The notes: generated by a model from the letters alone, not told the origin. A stretch of 64,000 nt of DNA from Chrysomallon squamiferum (GCA_012295275.1 CM022676.1:6044719-6108718); one strand, 5' to 3'; positions 53,432-64,000 are shown, counted from the stretch's first letter. Translations and numbers: made by a program.

Positions 53432-53629
53432 AACAAGACACAAGGCCTCCCCCAGTCATCACAATCGGACCCCAGAATCAGACCCTCCCTGTGAAGGAGG
53501 TTGCTATGTTACCGTGCATGGCAACAGGAGACCCCCAGCCTGCGATTCGCTGGTACAAAAATGGCCGACCAATTTTGGGAACAGATCCTAGAAGTACAAT
53601 CTTAGATTCCGGAACTTTGCAGATATCTG
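53432..53629 (+). CDS. robo: Robo exon: Ig domain 5, first part
   Basis: The acceptor is TATGTACTCGCAG before 53432 and the donor GTAAAT starts at 53630. Both ends are phase 1. It reads QDTRPPPVITIGPQNQTLPV, then MLPCMATGDPQPAIRWYKNG, then STILDSGTLQIS. The proline-rich RPPPVI-x-x-GP-x-NQT start is characteristic of Robo Ig5 and includes an N-glycosylation sequon (NQT). The first Ig cysteine and core tryptophan are seen. The acceptor has a poor pyrimidine tract. The following ATT array begins within about ten bases of the donor. Confidence 0.95.
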
Positions 53630-53633
53630 GTAA

Positions 53634-53635
<2 letters not shown>

Positions 53636-53694
<59 letters not shown>

Positions 53695-53698
53695 GTTA

Positions 53699-53730
<32 letters not shown>

Positions 53731-53775
53731 TTATTATTATTATTACTATTTTTACTTTTATTATTATTATTGTTA

Positions 53776-53851
<76 letters not shown>

Positions 53852-53932
53852 TTTTATTATTATTATTATTATTGCTATTATTATTATATATTTATTTATT
53901 TATTTTTATTTGTTTATTTATTTATTATTATT
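53636..53932. repeat. (ATT)n array in the Ig5 intron
   Basis: It starts within about ten bases of the donor at 53630. Mostly ATT with GTT and ACT variants. Confidence 0.97.
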
Positions 53933-54057
53933 ATTTTTCGAAACTTCAAAAATATAAAATTTCCAGAAAAAGATAATATATATCATATATGAGAACTTTT
54001 AAAAGTTATGTTTATAAACTGGTATTAAATAATTTGTTGTTCTTCTTTTTCTTTCAG

Positions 54058-54147
54058 ACGTAAAGTTATCCGACAGTGCCCTCTACACCTGCAAGGCTGT
54101 ATCAGAAACAGGGGAGACAAGCTGGGCTGCAAAGCTTACCGTTGCTG
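54058..54147 (+). CDS. robo: Robo exon: Ig domain 5, second part
   Basis: This is the smallest exon seen (90 nt). The acceptor is TTTTTCTTTCAG before 54058 and the donor GTAAAC starts at 54148. Both ends are phase 1, so its loss would keep frame but remove half of Ig5. It reads DVKLSDSALYTCKAVSETGE, then TSWAAKLTVA, with the second Ig cysteine in YTC and the TW-type strand (TSWAAKL) seen in Robo Ig5 (ATWSAYIEV). Confidence 0.94.
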
Positions 54148-54296
54148 GTAAACATTTCACATTTATTTTTATATATTTTTTTACATATCTACAGTTATAT
54201 TAATATTTTTATATATACTATTTCTTTATTTTATTATTATTTTTTTTTAACAAAATTTAAAAGTTTAAAATTTTTTTTTTTTAAATCTATTTTTAG

Positions 54297-54475
54297 ACCA
54301 GGGCCCGTATCATCGAACTCAAGACCCTTCAACATTTCCCGACGCTCCGCTGAAACCGTTTGTTACTGACGTCACCGACACCACTGTCGACCTCACCTGG
54401 CAACCAGGGAAGAAGGCAGGTGGTTCACCTGTGTTCTCGTTTATAGTGGAATACTTCAGTCACGAAACCTCGCAG
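54297..54475 (+). CDS. robo: Robo exon: fibronectin III domain 1, first half
   Basis: The acceptor is AATCTATTTTTAG before 54297 and the donor GTAAAG starts at 54476. It enters in phase 1 and leaves in phase 0. A linker (DQGPYHRTQDPSTFPDAP) is followed by FVTDVTDTTVDLTWQPGKK and FSFIVEYFSHETSQ. This matches Robo FN3-1, where VTDV, the LSWQP tryptophan strand and the EAFSH strand occur in the same order. It follows the shortest intron in the window (149 bp). Confidence 0.95.
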
Positions 54476-54711
54476 GTAAAGCTCACCTCCCTCTAGCCGA
54501 TGAAAGGTGTTCAATTAAACAGGTTGTTATGTAGATGCAGTAAATACACATGCAAGCATGAATGCATGAATGCATGCATGCACACACACACAAACACACA
54601 CAAAATGGACAAATGTTACAGTTAACATAATCACTGCCATTTTTGCTTCAGTATTTATGATTTGTTATTTAGTTAGTTTGTTGTTATGTTTGTTTATTAT
54701 TGTTATTTTTT

Positions 54712-54922
54712 TTTTTTTATTATTATTTTTATTATTACTGTTACAATTTATTATTAGTATTAGTATTACTACTACTACTGCTACTACAACACATACTACT
54801 ACTACTACTGCTGCTACTACTACTACTACTACTACTACTATTACTACTACTACTACTACTACTACTATTATTATTATTATTACTATTATTATAATTATTA
54901 CTATTCCTATTATTATTATTAC

Positions 54923-54953
<31 letters not shown>

Positions 54954-55230
54954 GTTATTATTATTGTTATTGTTACTATTACTATTACTACTACTATTAC
55001 TATCACTATTACTATTACTATTATTACTATTATTATTACTATTACTACTACTACTACTATTACTATCACTATTACTACTGTTACTATTATTATTACTACT
55101 ACTACTATTACTATCACTATTACTATTATTATTATTACTACTACTACTACTATTACTATCACTATTACTATTACTACTATTACTATTACTACTATCACTA
55201 TTACTACTATTATTATTATTACTATTACTA
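54712..55230. repeat. (ATT)n/(ACT)n array in the FN3-1 intron
   Basis: About 500 bp of ATT, ACT and ATC units with higher-order blocks such as TACTACTACTATTACTATCA. It runs directly into the splice acceptor at 55233. Long open frames on both strands are repeat translations. Confidence 0.97.
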
Positions 55231-55233
55231 CAG

Positions 55234-55384
55234 GGCTGGGTGGTGGCGTCAGATTCAATCACCAGGGAAACGTACACAGTGAGAAACTTGAAGCCACAGA
55301 CCAGCTACGTGTTTCTCGTCCGAGCTCAAAATTCTCACGGAGTCAGTTTGCCCAGTCCAATCTCCGACGATGTCTTGACCAGAG
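55234..55384 (+). CDS. robo: Robo exon: fibronectin III domain 1, second half
   Basis: The acceptor is ATTACTATTACTACAG before 55234 and the donor GTCAGT starts at 55385. It enters in phase 0 and leaves in phase 1. It reads GWVVASDSITRETYTVRNL, then KPQTSYVFLVRAQNSHGVS, then LPSPISDDVLTR. The L-KP-x-x-x-Y-x-FLVRA-x-N strand is the FN3 signature in its Robo form. The acceptor is unusual because it is the end of a long ATT/ACT array and has no real pyrimidine tract. Confidence 0.95.
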
Positions 55385-55394
55385 GTCAGTTGTA

Positions 55395-55505
55395 CTGTTA
55401 AAATAGTTTATATAGTTCATGTGTCTGAGAGAGTATTAAAATAGTTTATATAATGTGTGTCTGAGAGAGTATTAAAATAGTTTATATAATGTGTGTAATG
55501 TGTGT
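55395..55505. repeat. Tandem repeat, unit about 45 bp, three copies
   Basis: TTAAAATAGTTTATATARTT/ATG then TGTGTCTGAGAGAGTA recurs immediately after the FN3-1 donor. Confidence 0.9.
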
Positions 55506-55593
55506 CTAGGAAGGAAATTGTCTAGACTACATCAGATTGTGTTATTAGCATTATTGTTACTAATTTTATGTTATAAACATATATCAGTGTCTG

Positions 55594-55905
<312 letters not shown>

Positions 55906-56111
55906 CCTAGTTCATTATCTGTCTGTGTCTTAACCACAATGGAGTTACATTATTATTAGGGTTTTATTCCTCATAATCTAATAATGAGTATTACACAATG
56001 ACCAGTAAAATATGTCTGACATCTAATACTGTCCACTGCCCTATTAACACACACACACACATTATATCTGATGGGTGTTTTTTATTTTGTTTTGTTTTTT
56101 TTCACCAACAG

Positions 56112-56239
56112 AAAGAAGAAAGGGCAACAAGCCTATAGCCCTGCCCAAAGCAGAAATACAGCAGCAGTTGAGAGGGATGGTTGTTGAGATTCACAAAGGT
56201 GAAGGTCTAAATGCGACAGCCATCAAAGTCACCTGGAGG
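56112..56239 (+). CDS. robo: Robo exon: fibronectin III domain 2, first half
   Basis: The acceptor is TTTTTTCACCAACAG before 56112 and the donor GTGAGT starts at 56240. It enters in phase 1 and leaves in phase 0. It reads ERRKGNKPIALPKAEIQQQL, then RGMVVEIHKGEGLNATAIK, ending VTWR at the tryptophan strand. The VV-x-(I/L)H phrase and the position of the VTW strand match Robo FN3-2. The linker to FN3-1 is basic. NAT is an N-glycosylation sequon. Confidence 0.93.
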
Positions 56240-56269
56240 GTGAGTTGAATTAGTTAATTATAGAGCTAC

Positions 56270-56530
56270 TGGTGGATATGTGGGTTCAAATCCAGGCAGT
56301 GGATGAAATATGTTTTTTTTAATGATTTTTTTGAAAGATTTTTATCTTTCTTTTTTGTTTATTTATTTATTATATTTATTTATTATTATAATTTTTTTTT
56401 TTTCTTTTTTTTCTAGAAGGTGTTATAAGGCAGGGATGTTATTGGGATTGTGGGTTCAAATCCAGGCAGTGGGCGAAATATTTGTTTTTAATGATTTTTG
56501 AAAGATTCTTACCTTTTTTATTTATTTATT

Positions 56531-56592
<62 letters not shown>

Positions 56593-56700
56593 CATTTTTT
56601 TATTTATTCCTAACAGGTGTTAAAAGGCAGAGATGCTATTGGGATTGTGGGTTCAAATCCAGGCAGTGGACAAAATATATTTTTGAAACAATTTTAAAAG
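56270..56700 (+). repeat. Tandem repeat with copies of the FN3-2 second-exon 5' end
   Basis: Two copies carry GGTGTTAAAAGGCAGAGATG-type sequence (56419 as GGTGTTATAAGGCAGGGATG, 56615), matching the true exon start at 56851. Both are followed by GTGGGTTCAAATCCAGGCAG; a third copy of that phrase lies at 56279. GGTTCAAATCC fits a tRNA-type B box. The period is 171-197 bp. Confidence 0.88.
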
Positions 56701-56730
56701 ATTCTTTTTTTTATTTATTTATTATTATTA

Positions 56731-56788
<58 letters not shown>

Positions 56789-56851
56789 CATTATCATCAT
56801 CATCATTATTATTATTTATTTATTTATTTATTTTATATTTTCACCTAACAG

Positions 56852-57089
56852 GTGTTAAAAGGCCGAGACGCCATTGGAGGTTTCTACATCCACTACAAGC
56901 AAATTCTTCATTTCCATCGGATGAAGTATGGCAGACAGCAGACGCTCACTCTGGACGACCCCTATCGCACGTCGTACGTCCTGCAGGGATTGCACAGTGC
57001 GATGTGGTACGAGATCTGCATCCAGGCGTACGGAGGGGACATCAAGTCGCAGTGCAGCAGTTCAATCAAGGTTCTGACCAAAGAATCCA
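56852..57089 (+). CDS. robo: Robo exon: fibronectin III domain 2, second half
   Basis: The acceptor is TTTTCACCTAACAG before 56852 and the donor GTGAGT starts at 57090. It enters in phase 0 and leaves in phase 1. It reads VLKGRDAIGGFYIHYKQI, a YRTSYVLQGL strand, then MWYEICIQAYGGDIKSQC. The G-x-Y-x-x-x-Y-(R/K)Q and YE-I-x-x-x-x-Y motifs match Robo FN3-2. Two cysteines (EICIQ and SQCSS) are unusual for this domain and could pair with each other. The acceptor and first nine codons are copied in the preceding intron. Confidence 0.95.
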
Positions 57090-57124
57090 GTGAGTTGTGT
57101 GCAAGATATTATTTTATTTTCTTT

Positions 57125-57158
57125 TTATTTTTTCAGAACTGCAAGAACAGGCCAAGTG

Positions 57159-57196
<38 letters not shown>

Positions 57197-57420
57197 TTTT
57201 TTTTTTTTCAGAACTGCAAGAAAAGGCTTTCTTTTTTAAAGTTTTTTTTTTTTTTTTGTCATTTTTTTTTTTTTTTAATTTTTTTTTTTTTTTTTTTAAT
57301 TTTTTTTTATTTTTTTTTTAATTTTTTTTTTTTTTTTTTTTTTCATTTTTTTTTTTTTTTTAATCTCTTTTTTTCTATCTTTATTTTCCGCATTCTCTTT
57401 ATTTCTCTCTTTCTCTATTT
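57125..57420. repeat. Poly-T tracts with a duplicated TTTTTTCAGAACTGCAAGAA
   Basis: TTTTTTCAGAACTGCAAGAA occurs at about 57130 and 57204, each a plausible-looking acceptor. Runs of T up to about 34 fill the rest, so base calls here may be unreliable. Confidence 0.8.
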
Positions 57421-57650
57421 TTTTTTTTCTGTCTCTTATTCTCTATTTCTTTCTCTCTCTCTCTCTTTCGCTATTTTTATATGTTACTTTCCTTTTTATC
57501 TTTCTTTCTCTCTCTGTTTCTAGCAACCTGTCTATCTCTACACTTGTGGTTTTTGTTTTTTTCTTTCTGCTAAATTAACTTCTGAAACAGATGAAGATGC
57601 ACAATGAAAAAATTTGACAATACATTTATATTCTCTTTTTTTTCCTTCCT

Positions 57651-57655
<5 letters not shown>

Positions 57656-57744
<89 letters not shown>
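57656..57744. repeat. (CT)n microsatellite
   Basis: About 44 CT units in the FN3-2/FN3-3 intron. Confidence 0.97.
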
Positions 57745-57745
<1 letters not shown>

Positions 57746-57924
57746 AATCTCTCTCTTTATTTACATCACAGACTTTTTCTCTCTTTCACTTTTATCTCCC
57801 TGACAACCTCACTTCCCTAACTTCTCTGATACTGCTCATAAACAAAAAAAAAAAAATAAATAAAAATAAATAAAAATAAATAAATAATAAATTTCTAATT
57901 TTTTTTTTTCTTCTTCTATTTCAG

Positions 57925-58037
57925 CACCATCTTCTCCCCCAGAAAATGTAGTCATCCACAAAGATGAGACGTCCATCCATTTAAGATGGTCCCCTCCTCC
58001 TAGGCAGTTTCAAAATGGCGACATTAAAGGATATGAT
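57925..58037 (+). CDS. robo: Robo exon: fibronectin III domain 3, first half
   Basis: The acceptor is TTCTTCTATTTCAG before 57925 and the donor GTAAGA starts at 58038. It enters in phase 1 and leaves in phase 0. It reads TPSSPPENVVIHKDETSIHL, then RWSPPPRQFQNGDIKGYD. The APS-x-PP start and the W-x-PPP-x-x-x-QNG-I-x-x-Y strand match Robo FN3-3 closely. The last codons and the donor are copied about 330 bp downstream in the following intron. Confidence 0.95.
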
Positions 58038-58045
58038 GTAAGACA

Positions 58046-58500
58046 AACTGGGGTTTTATTAAAATTGGAATTCACCAGCGGAATAGGATTTTTATTAAAA
58101 ACTGGTTTGATAATAGTCATGTTAAATAGGGAGTTTTATTAAAATTAGAATTAATGCTGTAGAAAAGGCTTTGAAATCAAAAATAATGACGGGAAATTTT
58201 GCGTAATTTAAAGTTTTATAAAAAATACAATTATTAGGTGGAATATGATGTAATAAAAAAAAAAAGTGGTTTGATAATAATTATGTGCATGGAGTTTTAT
58301 CAAAATGTGGATTTATAGTCGGAAAAGGCTTTATATTGAAAAATACTGACATTAAAGTATATGACGTGAAATATATTGGGTTTTATTAAAATTAGAATCA
58401 ACAGACGGAATAACGCGTATTAAAAATTGTTTTGATTACAAATGCGAGAAAATGGATTTTTTATTAAAATTAGAACTAACTGATGGAACAGGTTATATTT
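58046..58500 (+). repeat. Tandem repeat seeded from the FN3-3 first-exon donor
   Basis: GTTTTATTAAAATTAGAATY recurs about four times (58052, 58132, 58381, 58459) with GATGGAATAGG and CTGGTTTGATAATA words. The stretch 58348-58402 repeats the exon end, the donor and the following intron: GACATTAAAGTATATGACGT against GACATTAAAGGATATGATGT at 58020. Confidence 0.85.
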
Positions 58501-58567
58501 AAAATAATATATATATATATATATATTTTTTTTTTTTTAAATTTATTTTTAATGAATCTTGTTACAG

Positions 58568-58733
58568 GTCTACTGTATGGATAATGACAAGAAACACAAC
58601 TGCAGTTTCCGGACAAACAACACGATGAACTCTGCAATAATCAAACACATAGATTCCGAACTCACCTACAGAATTCGTCTTGCAGCGAGGACCAGTAAAG
58701 GGGTTGGAGTGTGGAGCAAGACGTTTGTTGTTG
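58568..58733 (+). CDS. robo: Robo exon: fibronectin III domain 3, second half
   Basis: The acceptor is TCTTGTTACAG before 58568 and the donor GTAAGC starts at 58734. It enters in phase 0 and leaves in phase 1. It reads VYCMDNDKKHNCSFRTNNT, then HIDSELTYRIRLAARTSKG, then VGVWSKTFVV. The (V/I)-x-C-x-x-N and Y-x-x-x-(L/V)AA-x-TS-x-GVGV motifs are those of Robo FN3-3. Sequons NCS and NNT are present. In known Robo genes the next exons carry the juxtamembrane and transmembrane parts; none were recognised to position 64000. Confidence 0.95.
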
Positions 58734-59667
58734 GTAAGCAGCCATTTTAATTTTATTTTTTTTCCTTTTCAAATAATATTTTGTTACATTGTGAAAAATG
58801 TCTTTATAAATTTTCACCTAAAAAGATTAGGATTATGAAATTTAGAATTTAAAAAAAAAAAAATGATTGTTCTATTTAGTGTAGAGTTGTCTTTTTAAGT
58901 TTGATGGGATAATTATGAAGGGTTTTTAAGGGGACATGAAGGTGTTTTTTTTATTGTTTTTTTGGAGTAGGAATGAGGTTGTTAATGTTTTCTGTGAATT
59001 TGGTTTCATTGTTAGTTCTTTCATTTCTATAACTTTTCATTCTAGATTTATTTATTTTATTATTAATTAAAAATTATTATTACACTTTATTTTTTTATTT
59101 TTTTTTTGTTACTGCTTTTATATTTATTAATATTTTTCATTATAACTGTTAACTGTTAATTTCTTTTAAATGCTCCTCTTTTTTATGGTTTCCTTTTTTT
59201 TTCTCTTTATAGCTATTCTTTATTTATTTTGCCTCTTTTAATTTATAATGTATTTTATTATTATATTCAATATCATTTTTACAAATAATTTTTCTCTTTT
59301 TATTATTCTTTTTTTTATTTCTTCTTCTGGTACCTTTTCTTTCTTCTTTTAAGTTCATTTTCATTTTTTTTTTTTTTATTTGGTTAAAAAAAACACAACA
59401 ATTCTGACAATTCTGTATGAGTCACATTCCAATGCATTTCAACAATGGAAATCCAACAATGGATGCCACCATGTTGAATGACTCACAAAAATACATGTTA
59501 ATTATCTGCCCTGTGATGAACTCTTTTGTGCGAGGAGATAGTGGAATTTCATTTTAATTTGAAGCTCGGACAATTGTAGGAAGTTTATTTCAAATATGTC
59601 CCCAGGCAACTGCCGTCTTCACTGCCACTGATCCTGGCATTATCATTTTAATTTTCATTTTTTTCAT

Positions 59668-59719
<52 letters not shown>

Positions 59720-60650
59720 CTCCTTTGTGAAAAAATGTTTGGTCTGTCATCTTTGGTTATTTTAGTGACGTTTTTTATTTTTTTCTCTCTCTTTTTATCT
59801 CTTCATTTTTTTAGTTTTATTTTATTTAATTTTTTTTTTCATTTCTTTTTTTATTTTTTTTTTTTTTTTTTTTTGTATCTTTTCTCTTTTCCGTTTTTCT
59901 TCTTTCTTTCCTTTTTCACCCCATCTTTTATATCTTTTTCTTCCATTCATTCCTTCCTTTTTGTTTATCTCTCATTAATTTTTCATTTGTTCTATAAAAT
60001 ATTTTTCTTGTAATCTTCTTTTTATCTGTTCCGTGTGAATTAGACAATTTCAAATCTTACTTCAAATTATGAACAAATAATATTTACAAATTTGATTAAA
60101 AGATTTTTAAGAAATAAATAAATAGTAAGGGAACCATATATAATTAAAACCATATTAACAGAGGTAAAGAGACAGATAGAAAAAAGATTGATAGACAGAT
60201 GGGTAGAGAGAAAGAAAGAAAAGATAAATAGAAATAGATAGGAAAAATAGAAAAATTAAGTAAAAAAAAAATACACAGAAAGAGAAATAGAGAGTGACAG
60301 ACAGAGAGGTAAAGAAAAAATATTGAGAAACAGAAAACATTGGGAGGAATATGCTTACAAATATATTAAACAATATGTTACCAATAGAAATAAAAATAGT
60401 AAAAGAAAAAGAATAAATCTCAAAAACTCATAATAATTACATCTACTAACACTGTACATAAAAAGGAAAAAAAATGTACATAAAAGAAAATTAATTTTGA
60501 TAAAATATTTTTTTTTAAACTTTAAAACACTTGGAAAGAAAAATATAACACAAATTTACTTTCACTTATTAGAAATTATTATTATTATTATTATTATTAT
60601 TATTTAAAAATTCTGTTTTGATTCTCAGTGAAAACTGGTTTTTAAAACTT
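58734..60650. other. Non-coding DNA after the last recognised exon
   Basis: AT-rich. It contains about 51 T at 59669-59719, further T-rich sequence to 60020, a short complex island at 59400-59640 and (ATT)n at 60578-60603. No exon was recognised. Confidence 0.6.
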
Positions 60651-60654
60651 TTAT

Positions 60655-60905
60655 AAAATTCCTCTGTTTCTTCCCCTTCCTCGTGATGAATTCGTTCCTG
60701 CTCAATCTTCATCGGCCACTACGTGTGCAAAACAAACAATAGCAATGAAAAAACACTTCATCAAACGCAATGATGAGGTCTTAGACAATCATTTTCCTGC
60801 ACCGACTTCACCAGCATCAAAACAATTGTCTGTATAACTCAATCTAGTCCTCAGTGACCTCACTTAACCCCAGACTCTGTGACAGAGTGACAGGCCTTGC
60901 TTTAA
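60655..60905. other. Complex non-coding island
   Basis: Complex sequence with stop codons in all frames between T-rich stretches. A conserved non-coding element is possible. Confidence 0.3.
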
Positions 60906-60979
60906 TTTTTCTGTTCTTTTTAACCAAGAGAGTGTTCAGGGGAGACAATAGAGTTGTGAACTGAAAAGTAATGTTTGGA

Positions 60980-61585
60980 TTTTTTAGGGATTTTTTTTTT
61001 TTTTCTTTTTTCAAGAAAGAGTAGTAATGATGAAATTTGTATTTTTCATTTTTGTTTGTTATTTATTTTTGTATTTATTTTATTTTATTTTATTTATATT
61101 TTTAGTTTTCATTATTTATTTATTTATTTATGTTTTTTTTGTTTTTTTCATTATTTATATATTTTTTTCATTATCATTTATTTATTTTATTTATTTAAAT
61201 TTTTAGTTTTCACTATTTATTTATTTATTATTTTTTATTTCTTTTTTTTTTTTGGAAAGGAATAATTTAAGGGTTTGCTTTTGGCTTATTTGTCTGTTGT
61301 TGCTTTTTCACCTTCTCTCATTTATAATGCAAATTATTTCTTTTTTCATTCTTCACTTTTTTTCATTTTTTTTTTTTTTCATTCTTCTATTTTTTTTCTT
61401 CACCTTTTTCATCACAATTTTTCACATTTTTTTTTCTTTTTTTTTTGTTTTATCTTTTTTTTTTTTGCTTTTTTTTTTTTTCTTCTTAACTTTTCGTCTG
61501 TCTTCTTCACACATATACATATTTTTTTCTTCTTCTTCTTCTTCTTCTTCTTCTTTTTTTTTCTCCCCCTCTCTTTCACAGGGAA
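60980..61585. repeat. T-rich low-complexity stretch
   Basis: TTTAT, TTTC and (CTT)n (61530-61553) words. Open frames are repeat translations. Confidence 0.8.
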
Positions 61586-61754
61586 TTGCTGTTAGCATTA
61601 ATTAATTGACGCATTTAAGAACTGTCTGTAACAGTGTGTCAGCAAACAATGAATTAATTGGGTTTGTTTTCAGCTAATACTGAAATAATCGCATTACACA
61701 CAAGGTCACTCACTGTCACAGGCAGCCATTTTTGTCAGAGGGATGTCCTGTCAT

Positions 61755-61788
<34 letters not shown>

Positions 61789-62110
61789 TAATCTTAATAA
61801 TTACAATATCGCCAGTGTTTGGGAAATGAAATTCTTTCACTCTAGATTTCAAAAGACATCCATCAAGTGTTGATGCCGTGGGTTTGGCAGGAAGTTTGGT
61901 TGCCTCGCTTTCACTTCTCCCCTCCATATTGTTGACCTCGAGGGGTTTTTTTAATTCCTTTTTTTTTTTTTTTTCATCACAAGATGATGTTGCTGTGACG
62001 GGAACATGTTTTTGTTCCATTGTTAGACGATGGCGACGTCTCATTTTGAAGACGGAGTATTTGTCTTAATTACAGACAGACTGACAGATATAAAGAGGAT
62101 GAAGAAAAGA
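61586..62110. other. Complex non-coding stretch split by T runs
   Basis: Two complex blocks (61586-61755, 61790-62100) around T runs. No exon, membrane-spanning sequence or RNA gene was recognised. Confidence 0.35.
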
Positions 62111-62690
62111 ATAAATCTTTGTCTTTTTATTGGGTTTAATTTCTTTAATTTTTTCTTTTCTTCCATTTTTTTGGAGGGTTTTTTTTTTTTTTTTTTTTTT
62201 TCTTGTTTTAATTTTTTAAACTTTTTTTTTTTATTTTTTTTATTATTTTTTATTTTTTTTTTTTTTTTTGTTATTTCTTATTTATTTTCATTTTGTGTCA
62301 TCTTATTTTTTAATATGTGTATTTTAATTTATTGTTTTTTTGTTTATAGTTTAATTTTAGTTTCAGACAGGATATATTTTTAAAAATTTTGTTTAAATTT
62401 ATTTTGTTTTTTTATTTTTATTTTAATTTGCTTGGTAGAAAATGATTTTAATTTCAGTTTTATGTGTTTTTCTATTTCTGCTTTTATTATTTTGTTATCG
62501 TTACATATTATTTAAATTTATTTTTTTCATTTTTTTTAATTTGTTTGGTAGAAAATCATTTTAATTTCAGTTTTATGTGTTTTTCTATTTTTTTTTTTTT
62601 TTGGATATTTTTTTTCTTTTTTTTTTTGGGGTTAAATATTTTTCTTTTATTTCTATTCACTTTAAGAATCTCCTTAATTTTAATTTAAAT

Positions 62691-62733
<43 letters not shown>

Positions 62734-62760
62734 CTCTTATTTCTCTTTCTCATTATTCTT
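62111..62760. repeat. T-rich stretch with a two-copy repeat
   Basis: Long T runs. GGTAGAAAATGATTTTAATT then TCAGTTTTATGTGTTTTTCT occurs at about 62434 and 62548. Confidence 0.8.
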
Positions 62761-63408
62761 CTTTTATTTCTAATTATTTTCAATTTTTGAATCAATTTCA
62801 TATCAATTAACAAATTCTGTTAAAAGGTATTATAATATTATGTTCCGATAGAAATGTTTTCTGTAAAATTATGCTTAAAGGCAAACAACTTTTAGATTTT
62901 ATACAGACAATAATTAAAATTTTCTAGATAACTTATATTTCTGTGATAATATATTTGCTGAATGACAATGTATTCATCTTAGTAAAAAGTTTGATATGAT
63001 ATATTTAACTAGGTTATTACTCAGAAATTTTGAATAAAATTGTTTTTATAGTTTCTTATCTTAAAAGTATCAGTTTTCATGACTTGAAAAGATGATTGTT
63101 GTTTTATTTCATAGGATTTGTTTAATGAAATTTCAATCTGACAATTTGGAATAATTTCGAATCAATTATTTCCATAAAATTATATTCACTGGCCATCAAC
63201 TTTTTGATTTGGCATCAACAGCAGTTGAGATATTCTGTTATCTTTTACACAAGTATTAAACAAATATATATTTACTGTTGAAGAGAATATATCAATGAAA
63301 GAGCAATTTAATTTAATATTTAGTAATTTAATGTACAAATAGTGTTTACTAATATTTTATAAAATAAACAAAAAAAGTTATAATAATAATAATCACAACA
63401 ACAACATC

Positions 63409-63464
<56 letters not shown>

Positions 63465-64000
63465 TAATAATAATAAACAACTAGTAACCACTGAAAACAA
63501 ACAGTTAAAATCACTAAAGATGTTTACAGTTAAATAATGATAAATTAATTCTTATAAAAAATGAAACCGCAAAGCCCATTTTACAAGAACAACAACATCA
63601 AATATCGAAAAATTAATTTAAAACAAAATAACAACAGTGAATCAAATAATTATTAGGGATATTGATTTTCAATACTGGTAATCAACAATATTTTCAAGCC
63701 AATAAAAAATTATTTAAATATTTTTCAAACTCAGTCCAGAACCTCTTTCATCATAGTTATAATTATTATGTGGGAATAATTAGTAAAACCCCTAATGGGC
63801 CCCAGTGACTCATATTTAAAAAGATTGAGCTGTCATCGTTGAAAGGGAGAACACTCTAGGAGAAGAACTCTTCAGCAGTGGAGTAAATGAATTTACCTCA
63901 TCTAATGATCCAATCTGCGATCAAGAAGGCACTAAATTGTTTTAAGTCGTTAATGAAAGTCATTGTCACAGAAACAAAGATTCTGATTTAGTGATAGCTT
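62761..64000. other. AT-rich non-coding DNA to the window end
   Basis: Contains (AAT)n at 63410-63458 and a more complex stretch at 63720-64000. No coding signal was seen. Confidence 0.5.

Noticed and set aside
54570-55406. 278-codon open frame with runs of T and I
   Set aside because: It is an intron ATT/ACT array read in frame; its last part is the real FN3-1 exon read out of frame.
56279-56301. tRNA gene suggested by GGGTTCAAATCC
   Set aside because: Only a B-box-like word is present, with no matching acceptor or anticodon stems. It is repeated three times as part of an intronic array.
61252-61605. Candidate Robo transmembrane exon (leucine-rich frame)
   Set aside because: The frame is TTTC/CTT repeat, lacks a proper acceptor joining in phase 1 and lacks the basic stop-transfer segment expected after the membrane span.

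Overview
The window is animal nuclear DNA. It is AT-rich and crowded with microsatellites, minisatellites and homopolymer runs. Degenerate tRNA-headed SINE copies have a core I associate from memory with molluscan genomes, so a mollusc, perhaps a gastropod, is the best guess. No prokaryotic features, rRNA, functional tRNA or CRISPR array were seen.

The only gene I can support is the middle of a Roundabout (Robo) axon-guidance receptor on the + strand. Fourteen exons between 36862 and 58733 encode, in order, five immunoglobulin domains and three fibronectin type III domains, about 800 residues of ectodomain. Every domain is bounded by phase-1 introns. The signal-peptide exon lies 5' of 36862 and was not identified. 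The transmembrane and cytoplasmic exons were not found after 58733 and presumably lie beyond 64000. All exons keep frame except the Ig2 exon (47952-48229), which is one base short. The loss fits a run of five G at 48092-48096 where six would restore the Ig2 fold, so a base-calling error is the first explanation.

Layout: 1-36861 is non-coding, presumably Robo 5' intron or upstream DNA. It holds long (CT)n, (CA)n and (ATT)n arrays, about ten minisatellites, SINE remnants and islands of complex sequence that may be regulatory. 36862-58733 is the exon region: a 10.8-kb intron follows Ig1, then twelve short introns (149-1589 bp), mostly filled with TTA, CT or T repeats. 58734-64000 is non-coding, presumably the next intron.

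The most unusual structure is in the Robo introns. In three of them the local repeat contains copies of a real exon-intron junction: the 3' splice site of the second Ig3 exon, the 3' splice site plus nine codons of the second FN3-2 exon, and the 5' splice site of the first FN3-3 exon. A short word, AAGGGAGRTAAYT, recurs in both orientations at least a dozen times across the window.
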